From Actinokineospora fastidiosa (GTDB taxonomy: Bacteria > Actinomycetota > Actinomycetes > Mycobacteriales > Pseudonocardiaceae), in the NCBI RefSeq assembly GCF_014648415.1, contig NZ_BMRB01000002.1, positions 331,260 through 395,259 of the forward strand: a stretch of 64,000 nucleotides of DNA, in the 5' to 3' direction. Each line of letters starts with the position of its first letter. The first letter of the stretch is position 1. The notes under the pieces are model-generated. The model saw only the letters and a list, made by a program, of their open reading frames with translations, was not told where the DNA came from and made no database searches. The translations under genes were made by a program, and so were the position numbers. Positions 57,186 through 64,000 of this stretch are shown one piece after another.

Positions 57186-58181
57186 TCAGGCGAGCCAGAG
57201 GGTCAGCACGCAGGCGACGCCCACGACCAGGACTCCCACCAGAAGCCCCGAGAGCAGCGCCCTTCCCCCGGTGCGGACCAGCGCGCCGACGCGCACCGCG
57301 CAGCCCAGGGAGAACATCGCGGCGGCCAGCAGGGCCGTGCACAGCACCTTGGCGACGGCGGCCACCGGGACGGGCACGACGCCGAGGCTGTTGACCACCG
57401 CCATCACCAGGAACCCGATGACGAACAGCGGGACCACGGGCGGTTTGCTACCGTCGGCGCCCGATCCGCGCTCCCACAGGCCCATCGCGGTGACCATCGG
57501 CGCCAGCAGCACCACCCGGGTCAGCTTGACCACGATCGCGGCCTCGACCGCCACCGCGCCCGCCGGGGCGGCGGCCGCCACCACCTGCCCGACCTCGTGC
57601 ACCCCGAGCCCGGCCCAGATGCCCAGCTCCACATCGGACAATCCGAGCCAGGACCCGAGCAGGGGAACCGCGGCGATCGCCAGGGTGCCGTACAGGGTGA
57701 TGAGGGCGATGGCCGTGGCGACATCCGATTCCCTGCGCCTGATCGTGCCCTCCATCGCCGCGATCGCCGACGCGCCGCAGATCGAGGTGCCGGTCGCGAG
57801 CAGGATGTTGAGCCCGCGCGGCAACTTCAGCAGGGCACCGACGGCAAGGGAACCGAGAAACCCGACGGCGACCGTGAGCACGACGGCGAGCAGGACGCCC
57901 GGCCCCAGGGCGAGCATCCGGGGAACGGCGAGCTGGAGTCCGAGCAGGACGACCCCGGCGCGGAGCAGCTTCCTGCCGCTCCGCGCGACGCCTGCCTGGA
58001 CCGCCGGGTCGAGCAGTCCGCTCGACGCCGCGGCCACCCCCAGCAGCACCGCCACCGAGAGCGCGCTCAACGCCGGGACCAGAAAGTTGACGCCGTACGC
58101 GACGGCCACGGCCACGGCGAGAACGGCCCACGCGCGCACATCCGAACGCGAGATCCGCCTGGTGCCGGCCAGAATTCCCAT
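57186..58181 (-). CDS. YeiH/UPF0324 family putative sulfate exporter
   Basis: 331 residues from ATG 58181, with GAGGA 7 bases upstream. About ten membrane helices. Family motifs: KLLRAGVVLLGLQLAVPRML, ATGTSICGASAIAAMEGTIR, LITLYGTLAIAAVPLLGSWL, GVHEVGQVVAAAAPAG and a C-terminal MFSLGCAVRV. The YeiH family is annotated as putative sulfate exporters, and in several bacteria a LysR regulator sits next to it, as here. Together with the thiol dioxygenase it would remove sulfur anions made from cysteine. The inverted repeat at 58238-58254 lies in its promoter. Confidence 0.88.
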   Translation of the reverse strand: MGILAGTRRISRSDVRAWAVLAVAVAVAYGVNFLVPALSALSVAVLLGVAAASSGLLDPAVQAGVARSGRKLLRAGVVLLGLQLAVPRMLALGPGVLLAVVLTVAVGFLGSLAVGALLKLPRGLNILLATGTSICGASAIAAMEGTIRRRESDVATAIALITLYGTLAIAAVPLLGSWLGLSDVELGIWAGLGVHEVGQVVAAAAPAGAVAVEAAIVVKLTRVVLLAPMVTAMGLWERGSGADGSKPPVVPLFVIGFLVMAVVNSLGVVPVPVAAVAKVLCTALLAAAMFSLGCAVRVGALVRTGGRALLSGLLVGVLVVGVACVLTLWLA

Positions 58182-58237
58182 GTGTTCATCCTCGGAGCAG
58201 CCGCTGTCCACCGGCACCCGCTGAGTGCTTGGAGAGT

Positions 58238-58254
58238 CATAAGCGCCCCTTATG
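58238..58254 (-). promoter_or_regulatory. LysR-type box CATAAG-N5-CTTATG upstream of the YeiH-like gene
   Basis: A perfect 6-bp inverted repeat with a 5-base centre, 57 bases upstream of the ATG at 58181. It matches the box in the LysR/aminotransferase gap in arm sequence (ATAAG, TTAT) and spacing. Confidence 0.6.
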
Positions 58255-58278
58255 CCGCGGGACCGCGTGAAACGCCGC

Positions 58279-58317
58279 GGGCCTGGCCCGGCTGACGTGG
58301 ACAGCCGGGCCAGGCCC
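58279..58317 (-). terminator. Strong hairpin terminator
   Basis: A perfect 16-bp stem GGGCCTGGCCCGGCTG with its complement and a 7-base loop, downstream of the OsmC gene (minus strand). It separates the DUF917/OsmC operon from the YeiH promoter. Confidence 0.8.
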
Positions 58318-58348
58318 GTCTCGGTGGTGGGCTGCCGCCCACGTGCTC

Positions 58349-58750
58349 TCAGGCGCGCTGCGCGCTTACCGTGTGCACGACGATCTCCGGGTGGTGCTCG
58401 ATGGTGTTGTGCACCTTGCACCGGTTGCCCGCACGCACGAGTGCGTCCACTTGGGACTGCGTGAGGGTGTTGGGCAGCCGATAGGTGATCGTCAGCGCGC
58501 CCATGCGCACCGGCCGGGTCGCGCTCTGCGCGGTGACCCGCACGTCGGCCCCGCTGACGTCGATGCCGTTGGTCTGGGCGTAGTCGACCATCGTGGCCAG
58601 CATGCACGCGCCCAGGCCCGCGAGGAACAGCTCGGTGGCCAGCCAGGAGCCCTCCTCCGGGCCCCACTCCGTGGTCAGGCTCGTCCGGCCGTTGTCGACC
58701 TCGAACGACAGGGCGCCGGAGTGGCGGACGTCGACGGTGTAGTCACTCAT
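58349..58750 (-). CDS. OsmC family protein
   Basis: 133 residues. The two OsmC-family cysteines are visible in LGACML and in NRCKVHNTIEHHPEI, and GSWLATELFLAGLGACML is the usual helix. Ohr/OsmC proteins use the pair to reduce organic or fatty acid hydroperoxides; other OsmC-like proteins have different or unknown roles. It starts at ATG 58750, with an AAAGGA binding site, 13 bases after the DUF917 stop, and is the last gene of the minus-strand operon. Confidence 0.88.
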   Translation of the reverse strand: MSDYTVDVRHSGALSFEVDNGRTSLTTEWGPEEGSWLATELFLAGLGACMLATMVDYAQTNGIDVSGADVRVTAQSATRPVRMGALTITYRLPNTLTQSQVDALVRAGNRCKVHNTIEHHPEIVVHTVSAQRA

Positions 58751-58763
58751 GATTCGGGTCCTT

Positions 58764-59849
58764 TCAGGACTGGCGGGCCAGGTGCTCGACGGGCAGGTAG
58801 GGGTGGTCGTAGCCGAAGTAGGCGGGGCCGACGAGCGCCAGTCCCTCCCGGGTGCGCCACCGGGAGTGGCAGGGCAGTCCGACGACGGTGACGCGGTAGC
58901 CGTAGCCCATCGCCTCGGTGGTGACCGGCTCGCCGGTCTCGGCGTCGAGCACGCAGATCAGGTCGGGCACCGAGGCGACCACCCGGCCGTCCCGCGCGGC
59001 GACCAGGTGCTCGTTCTGGAACGACAGCGTCAGCGCCGCGCCGTCGTCGGCGCCCGTGCCCGCCAGCACCGCCTCGCCGCGGGCGAAGCCGCCCGTGGTC
59101 TTGCGGGCGACGTCGACGACCTTGCCGGTGAACAGCACCACGCCGCCCATCTCCTCGGCCACCGCGCGCGCGGCGTCCCGGTGCTCGGCCCGGCACTCGG
59201 TGACCAGCCTGCCCAGCCGGGCCGCGAGTCCCAGGGTGCCGGGCACGAGCGCGGCGCGGGCTGCCTTGCCCGTCATCGGGTAGAGGGCGATGCTGGCCGA
59301 ACAGCCCATCTCGACGGTCGCCCCGCGCGCCAGGCGCTCGGCCCAGGTGTTGTCGACGGTGTCGAGCACCACCGTGTTGCCCTTCTCGTCGACCATCACC
59401 ATCGGACTGCACGGGATGCCGTCGAGCGTGGGCAGCACCATCTGCAGCTCGGGGAACGCCCGGCCCATGCCGTCGCCGTCGATGAGCGGCAGCCCGGTGG
59501 CGGCGGCGGTCGCGATCGGGGTCATCGAGTTGAGCCCGCCCGCCTCCAGGCAGGCGATGTGGGTCACCGGCCTGCCCAGCGCGCCCTCGATGGCGGCGAC
59601 CGCGCGGACCAGCTCGTCGCCAGCGGGCGGCTTCTCGACGATGACCGTCGGCGCGCCCATCATGGCGACCGGCAGCACCAGGGCGTCGTCCGGGAGGTCG
59701 GACACCGGCACGACGCGCACCGGCCCGATGCGCTCGACGGCCCGCTCGGCCAGCAGCCTGCCCAGGTAGGGGTCCCCGCCGCCGCCCGCGCCGAGGATCG
59801 CCGCGCCCTTGGCGATGTCGGCGATGTCCGCCACGTCGATCTTGTTCAT
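58764..59849 (-). CDS. DUF917 family protein (S-methyl-thiohydantoin desulfurase-like), copy 1
   Basis: 361 residues from ATG 59849, overlapping the stop of the hydantoinase gene by 4 bases. Family signatures: KGAAILGAGGGGDPYLGRLL at the start, CLEAGGLNSMTPIATAAATG, PLIDGDGMGRAFPELQM and a C-terminal DLICVLDAETGEPVTTE. DUF917 proteins almost always occur beside HyuA-like hydantoinase/oxoprolinase proteins and cytosine/hydantoin permeases, as here, but their reaction is not established. It is a paralogue of the protein at 62.9 kb. Confidence 0.9.
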   Translation of the reverse strand: MNKIDVADIADIAKGAAILGAGGGGDPYLGRLLAERAVERIGPVRVVPVSDLPDDALVLPVAMMGAPTVIVEKPPAGDELVRAVAAIEGALGRPVTHIACLEAGGLNSMTPIATAAATGLPLIDGDGMGRAFPELQMVLPTLDGIPCSPMVMVDEKGNTVVLDTVDNTWAERLARGATVEMGCSASIALYPMTGKAARAALVPGTLGLAARLGRLVTECRAEHRDAARAVAEEMGGVVLFTGKVVDVARKTTGGFARGEAVLAGTGADDGAALTLSFQNEHLVAARDGRVVASVPDLICVLDAETGEPVTTEAMGYGYRVTVVGLPCHSRWRTREGLALVGPAYFGYDHPYLPVEHLARQS

Positions 59850-61399
59850 CGTGTTCCTCCCAGCACGAGGTCGCCGACGGCCTTGACCCGCACGCGCACG
59901 GCGTCGCCGGGCAGGTAGGCCATGGGCAGCTCCTCGACCTCCACGACCCGCACGGTGTCCTCGTCCGCCCCGGCCAGCACCGCCTTGCGCAGCGCCTCGT
60001 CCTTGGCCTTGTCGAGGATGTCGCCGCGCGAGCCGTCCGCCGCGGAGAACACCCGGTCCACCTCGCCGCCCACCTGGGCGATCGCGGCCCCGATGGCGTT
60101 GGCCACCGCGTAGTTCTCCGGGCGGACCACCTTGTCGAACCCCGGCACGGAGTCGGGCAGCAGCACGCTGCCCCCGCCGACGAGCACCATGGGGATCGGC
60201 TCGGCCGAGGTGCGCATGGTGTCGGCCAGCACGCCGACCCGCCGGGCGATGGCGTCCAGACAGCGTCGCACCCGCGCCCGGTCGAGGTGGGCGACCAGGG
60301 TGGGGTCGCCGATGTCGGCGAGCCCGCCCGCCACGGCCACGTCGGTCGCGGTCAGGGTGGAGCCGCCGAAGACCAGCCCCTCGGTGTGCAGGCGCAGCCC
60401 GACGCTCTCGGGACCGACCACCGACTCCTCGCCGAGGACGACCCGGCTGCCGCCGCCGATGCCGATGGAGACCACGTCGGGCATGCGGAAGTTCGTGCGC
60501 ACCCCGCCGATGTCCACCTCGGTCGTCGCCGGGCGCGGGAAGCCGCCGACCACGGCGCCGACGTCGGTGGTCGTGCCGCCGATGTCGACCACGACGCAGT
60601 CGGACAGCCCGGACAGCAGCGCGGCGCCGCGCATCGAGTTCGTCGGACCGGCGGCGAAGGTGGCCACCGGGTAGCGGCGCACGTACTCGGCGTCCATCAG
60701 CGTGCCGTCGTTCTGCGACAGGTACAGCGGCGCCTCGATGCCCACCTTCACCAGCGCGGCGTGGAAGGCCCCGGTGATGCGGTCGGCCACGGGCAGCAGG
60801 CTGGCGTTGACGATCGTGGCGTTCTCGCGCTCCAGCAGGCCGACCCGGCCGACCTCGTGGGACAGCGAGATCCGCAGCCACGGGACCTGCGCGCGCAGGA
60901 TCTCCGCCGCGGCCAGCTCCATCTCCTGGTTGACCGGCGAGAAGATCGAGGTGATCGCCACCGAGTCGACTCCGCAGGCCACGATGTCCTCGGCGACCCG
61001 CTTGAGCTCGTCGGGGTCGAGCGGGGAGATCTCCCGCCCGTCGAACTCGTGGCCGCCGTGGCAGAGGTGCACGTGCTCGCCGATGGCCGAGCGCAGCCGG
61101 GCGGGCCACCCGGTCAGCGGCGGGATGCCCGCGGCGGCGGGCAGGCCGAGCCGGACCACCGCCGTCGCGGCCAGGCCGCTGGCCTGGATCACCGCGTTGG
61201 TGAAGTGGGTGGTCCCGATCGCGACCACGTCGATGTCGCCCGGCGCGAACGGGTGCGCCTCGGCCAGCCCGTCGAGCGCGTCGCGGATGCCGGTGGTGAC
61301 GTCCTGGGTCGTCGCCGTCTTGATGGTGGCCAGCACGCGGTCGCCCGCCATGAGCACGGCGTCGGTGTTGGTCCCGCCTACGTCGATGCCGATGTGCAT
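59846..61399 (-). CDS. Hydantoinase/oxoprolinase family protein (HyuA-like)
   Basis: 517 residues. N-terminal IGIDVGGTNTDAVLM and central VVVDIGGTTTDVGAVVGG are the two phosphate-binding loops of the acetate/sugar kinase-HSP70 actin-like ATPase fold. GTTHFTNAVIQ, ATFAAGPTNSMRGAALL and VGIGGGSRVV are further family motifs. It is shorter than the roughly 700-residue HyuA or oxoprolinase A subunits, but this size is common for those paired with DUF917. It should hydrolyse a cyclic amide (hydantoin- or oxoproline-like) using ATP. No HyuB partner is visible; DUF917 may take its place. Confidence 0.9.
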   Translation of the reverse strand: MHIGIDVGGTNTDAVLMAGDRVLATIKTATTQDVTTGIRDALDGLAEAHPFAPGDIDVVAIGTTHFTNAVIQASGLAATAVVRLGLPAAAGIPPLTGWPARLRSAIGEHVHLCHGGHEFDGREISPLDPDELKRVAEDIVACGVDSVAITSIFSPVNQEMELAAAEILRAQVPWLRISLSHEVGRVGLLERENATIVNASLLPVADRITGAFHAALVKVGIEAPLYLSQNDGTLMDAEYVRRYPVATFAAGPTNSMRGAALLSGLSDCVVVDIGGTTTDVGAVVGGFPRPATTEVDIGGVRTNFRMPDVVSIGIGGGSRVVLGEESVVGPESVGLRLHTEGLVFGGSTLTATDVAVAGGLADIGDPTLVAHLDRARVRRCLDAIARRVGVLADTMRTSAEPIPMVLVGGGSVLLPDSVPGFDKVVRPENYAVANAIGAAIAQVGGEVDRVFSAADGSRGDILDKAKDEALRKAVLAGADEDTVRVVEVEELPMAYLPGDAVRVRVKAVGDLVLGGTR

Positions 61400-61409
61400 G
61401 TCGATTACC

Positions 61410-62765
61410 TCACTCCGTCGCGGGCGCGGGGACGCCCGCGGCCTTGGTGTCGCTCAGGGGGGTGGACCGGCGGACGTAGCCGAGCTTGCCGATCACGGCG
61501 TAGACCGCGAACCCGACGGCGAGCGAGTTGACCGCCGGGATGCCCGCGGTGACGAAGTGGCCGACCGCGGCGGCGGCGATCCACGCGATCAGGCTCGCGG
61601 GCACCCAGTCGGGGGCGTGGTCGGGCAGCGCGCCGCGGGCGCGGGACTCGTCGAGGTCGCCGCGCCAGGCGCGGACCACGAAGTACTCGGCGATCATGAT
61701 CCCGGCGACCGGCGGGATCAGCACGCCGATGAGCATCAGCATCGGCACGAACGAGCTGAGGATGCCCGCCGCGGACAGCACCGCCCCGATCCCGCCGACG
61801 ACCAGGGTGACCGTCGCCCGGCCCAGTCGCCGCCTGAAGAGCACGTCGATCACGTTGACCAGGCCGAGCGACGACGAGTACAGGTTCCAGTCGTTGATCT
61901 TCAGGATGGACGCGACCAGGACGACCGTGCCGATCACGCCGCTGGCGCCGGTGATGATCATGACCACGTCGCTGGTCTTGGCCGCCTGCGCCAGCAGCAC
62001 GCCGATCAGGCCGACCACGTACTCCCCGAGCGTGACCCCGACCAACGTCTGCTTGACGACGTCGCCGACCGAGCGGTTGAAGCGGGTCATGTCCGGGGTC
62101 ATCACCGCGCCCACGATGAACCCGCCCGCCACGATGGTCGCGCCCGCTGCCAGCGACAGCGGCTCGCCCGGCGGCGGCGCGCTGACCAGCTCGCCGATGC
62201 TGTGCCGCGACAGCTCCGCGATCACCGAGATCGCGGCCAGCACCAGGAACGCGGGCACCGTGACGTAGGCCGTCCACGCCATCGACCCGAAGCCGAACAC
62301 CACGATGGCGGTCACCGCGGCGCCGCCGAGCAGCGCCCACGCCCACACCGGCAGCCCGCCCGCGAGCGAGTGCAGGCCCTCGGCGAACACGGCGTTCTGC
62401 ACCCCGAACCAGCCGATGAGGCTCAGCGCGATGATGGCGCCGATGACCGCGCTCCCCTTGCTGCCGAACCCGCACCAGCGCGCCAGCACCGATGTGGACA
62501 GACCTTCGCGCATCCCCGCGACGCCGATGAGGATCGTGACGATCTCCAGGAGGACGGAACCGAGGGTGATCGCGAGAACCGCGTCCCAGAAGCTCATCCC
62601 GAGGCCGAGGGTGGCGCCGAGCAGGAACTGCGCGAGCGCGGACAGCTGGCCGAAGCGCTGGGTGGCCACCGAGAACCAGGAGTAGCGGGCGGACGCCGGG
62701 ACGCGTTCGAGCGCGTAGTCGTCGTGGTCGGGTGACCGTTCGGCGGTGGGGGGTGGGCTGGCCAC
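61410..62765 (-). CDS. NCS1 family permease (cytosine/purine/hydantoin type)
   Basis: 451 residues from GTG 62765, which has GGAGG 5 bases upstream; the frame extends to an ATG at 62807 without a binding site. About 12 membrane helices with NCS1 features: SWFSVATQRFGQ, LGATLGLGMSFWDAVLAI, SLIGWFGVQNAVFAEG, GAVMTPDMTRF and KINDWNLYSSSLGLVN. The family imports cytosine, purines, allantoin or hydantoins with H+ or Na+. In one operon with the HyuA-like protein, DUF917 and OsmC, it probably brings in their substrate. Confidence 0.9.
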   Translation of the reverse strand: MASPPPTAERSPDHDDYALERVPASARYSWFSVATQRFGQLSALAQFLLGATLGLGMSFWDAVLAITLGSVLLEIVTILIGVAGMREGLSTSVLARWCGFGSKGSAVIGAIIALSLIGWFGVQNAVFAEGLHSLAGGLPVWAWALLGGAAVTAIVVFGFGSMAWTAYVTVPAFLVLAAISVIAELSRHSIGELVSAPPPGEPLSLAAGATIVAGGFIVGAVMTPDMTRFNRSVGDVVKQTLVGVTLGEYVVGLIGVLLAQAAKTSDVVMIITGASGVIGTVVLVASILKINDWNLYSSSLGLVNVIDVLFRRRLGRATVTLVVGGIGAVLSAAGILSSFVPMLMLIGVLIPPVAGIMIAEYFVVRAWRGDLDESRARGALPDHAPDWVPASLIAWIAAAAVGHFVTAGIPAVNSLAVGFAVYAVIGKLGYVRRSTPLSDTKAAGVPAPATE

Positions 62766-62815
62766 GACGACCTCCAAGGCTGTGACGGGTGGCACATGGC
62801 GTGTCATCGGGAAGG

Positions 62816-62831
62816 TTATGAGGGTCCATAA
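62816..62831. promoter_or_regulatory. Inverted repeat TTATG-N6-CATAA in the permease/DUF917 gap
   Basis: Perfect 5-bp arms, about 50 bases upstream of the permease start. A candidate operator for the adjacent regulator. Confidence 0.35.
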
Positions 62832-62839
62832 GAGCGACC

Positions 62840-62861
62840 TAGAGGCGATTTGCTACCTCTA
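62840..62861. promoter_or_regulatory. Inverted repeat TAGAGG-N10-CCTCTA in the permease/DUF917 gap
   Basis: Perfect 6-bp arms spaced one helical turn and a half apart, just upstream of the promoter of DUF917 copy 2. A second candidate operator in the same 139-base divergent gap. Confidence 0.4.
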
Positions 62862-62867
62862 TCGGCC

Positions 62868-62898
62868 TAGACAGTGCACTCTGCTGTCCCCGTATGGT
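62868..62898 (+). promoter_or_regulatory. Candidate leaderless promoter of DUF917 copy 2
   Basis: TAGACA (62868-62873) and TATGGT (62893-62898) with a 19-base spacer. The -10 box ends 6 bases before the ATG at 62905, which has no ribosome binding site, as in leaderless actinobacterial genes. Confidence 0.45.
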
Positions 62899-62904
62899 TT
62901 GCCC

Positions 62905-63960
62905 ATGCACCTCCGATCGGGTGACGCCGCCGATCTCGCCGTCGGGTGCACCCTGCTCGGGTCCGGGGGCGGCGGGGCGGTCACCGCGGGCCAACTGCTG
63001 CTGGCCGCGACCCTCGCCGCGCGCGGGCCCCTCCCCCTCGTCGCCGCGGCCGAGCTGGAGCCGACGGCGCGGGTCGCCTGCGTCGGCGCGGTGGGCTCGC
63101 CGACGGTGATGCGGGAGCGGCCCGCCGGAGTGGACGAGTTCGTCGCGGCGGTGCGCGCCCTCGAACGGCACACCGGGCACCGGTTCGACGCCCTCCAGCC
63201 GCTGGAGATCGGCGGCGTCAACGGCCTGTTGGGACCGATGGTGGCCGCGGCGACCGGCCTGCCCCTGGTGGACGGCGACGCCATGGGCCGCGCCTACCCC
63301 CGGCTGGACCACACCGTGCTGCAGGGCATCGTGCCCGCCACGCCGCTCGCGCTCGCCGACCCCGGCGGCCGGTTGCTGATCATGCAGGACGCGCCGCGCC
63401 AGTCTGTCGAGCCCGTGGTGCGCGCCGTGTTGCCCGCGCTCGGCGCGTGGGCGGCGATCTGCCTGCACAGCGGGACAGCGGCGGACTACGCGGGCGCGGC
63501 GGTCGGCGGGTCGGTGAGCCGCGCGCTCACCCTCGGGCGCGCCCTGGCCCGGCGCTCCCGCGACGACGGCGCGGACTTCCTCGCCGCGGCAGGCGCCGCG
63601 GTGCTGGCCGAGGGGACGGTCGACGAGGTCAGGCGCGGCAGGCCGGGCTCGGGCGACGGCGGCGTGGCCACCGTCCGCCTCGCCGGTGACCCGCTGGGCA
63701 GCCTGCGGCTCGACTTCGCCGACGAGTACATGGCGGCCATCGTCGACGGGGCGCCGGTGGTGACCGCGCCCGACATCATCGGCCTGCTCGACGCGCGGAC
63801 GTGGGCGCCGATCACCGTCGAGCGGCTGGCCACCCAGCAGCGGGTCCGGCTCGTGCGGCTGCCCGCGCCCGAGGAGCTGCGCGACCGCCAGGCGCGCCGC
63901 CCCGACTTCGGCCTGGCCGCCTACGGCATGGCCCCGGTCCGCCCCGAGGAGGTCGGATGA
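62905..63960 (+). CDS. DUF917 family protein, copy 2
   Basis: 351 residues from ATG 62905. Same family motifs as copy 1: TLLGSGGGGAVTAGQLLL, LEIGGVNGLLGPMVAAATGL, PLVDGDAMGRAYPRLDH and DIIGLLDARTWAPITVE. The region ALADPGGRLLIM, and the lack of the EMGC segment of copy 1, show that the two are clearly divergent. Transcribed away from the permease operon, and its stop overlaps the start of the next gene by ATGA. The two copies flank the same divergent promoter region and may form a heteromer or act on different substrates. Confidence 0.88.
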   Translation: MHLRSGDAADLAVGCTLLGSGGGGAVTAGQLLLAATLAARGPLPLVAAAELEPTARVACVGAVGSPTVMRERPAGVDEFVAAVRALERHTGHRFDALQPLEIGGVNGLLGPMVAAATGLPLVDGDAMGRAYPRLDHTVLQGIVPATPLALADPGGRLLIMQDAPRQSVEPVVRAVLPALGAWAAICLHSGTAADYAGAAVGGSVSRALTLGRALARRSRDDGADFLAAAGAAVLAEGTVDEVRRGRPGSGDGGVATVRLAGDPLGSLRLDFADEYMAAIVDGAPVVTAPDIIGLLDARTWAPITVERLATQQRVRLVRLPAPEELRDRQARRPDFGLAAYGMAPVRPEEVG

Positions 63961-64000
63961 GGATCGACCTGGTGCGCGTGCGCGACCTGCTCGCGCTCGA
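63957..64000 (+). CDS. Start of a possible PucR-type regulator (truncated)
   Basis: Begins at ATG 63957 inside the stop codon of DUF917 copy 2 and runs off the window; only MRIDLVRVRDLLALD is visible. VRDLLAL resembles the N-terminus of the PucR-type purine-catabolism regulators that often accompany DUF917/HyuA/permease genes. With 14 codons the family is a guess. Confidence 0.35.
   Translation, partial: MRIDLVRVRDLLAL

Overview
High-GC window with actinobacterial gene style (GTG starts, 4-nt ATGA/GTGA overlaps, NNC/NNG codons, leaderless-looking promoters). The secreted proteases, LuxR-type large ATPase regulator, calerythrin-like EF-hand proteins and pyochelin-like NRPS genes suggest a filamentous actinomycete, possibly of the Pseudonocardiales. 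The taxon is an inference, since no rRNA or marker gene is present.

Layout. 1-6.3 kb: a truncated large ATPase regulator (minus strand), small conserved proteins, a YetF/DUF421 membrane protein, and a MerR regulator next to a secreted class-C-beta-lactamase-like serine hydrolase. 6.7-38.6 kb: a large biosynthetic cluster. A seven-gene minus-strand operon (27.0 to 6.7 kb) encodes two NRPSs, a saccharopine-dehydrogenase-like oxidoreductase, a thiazolinyl imine reductase, a P450, a salicylate-AMP ligase and a salicylate synthase. Beside it lie an EF-hand protein, a SAM methyltransferase and a flavin halogenase. A plus-strand operon (30.6-38.6 kb) follows, with two ABC half-transporters, two more methyltransferases, a second P450, an alpha/beta hydrolase and a second EF-hand protein. 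38.8-43.0 kb: a Kef-type antiporter and a LuxR/LAL regulator. 43.0-52.9 kb: secreted proteases (S1, S8, S1, M14, C39/C70-like). 53.1-58.8 kb: a pentapeptide-repeat protein, then a sulfur-amino-acid module (thiol dioxygenase, aminotransferase, LysR regulator, YeiH-type exporter) and an OsmC protein. 58.8-64 kb: two DUF917 proteins, a hydantoinase-like ATPase, an NCS1 permease and the start of a possible PucR-type regulator.

How the cluster should work (inference from domain order). Salicylate is made from chorismate, adenylated and loaded on the aryl carrier of NRPS1. The line is ArCP-Cy-A-PCP-Cy-PCP-Cy-A-PCP // docking-Cy-A(MT)-PCP-TE: four cyclization domains but three adenylation domains. 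This predicts a salicyl-capped chain of up to four azoline-type units, one or two of which are reduced, with methylation, possible halogenation and P450 oxidation. It resembles the pyochelin/yersiniabactin/coelibactin metallophore class but is longer and more decorated. Points that stand out are a non-standard first A-domain pocket, an A-less module, a Cy domain with ExxxxD instead of DxxxxD, a 13-unit pentad-repeat insertion in that same Cy domain, a cysteine-nucleophile thioesterase, and two EF-hand proteins in the locus.
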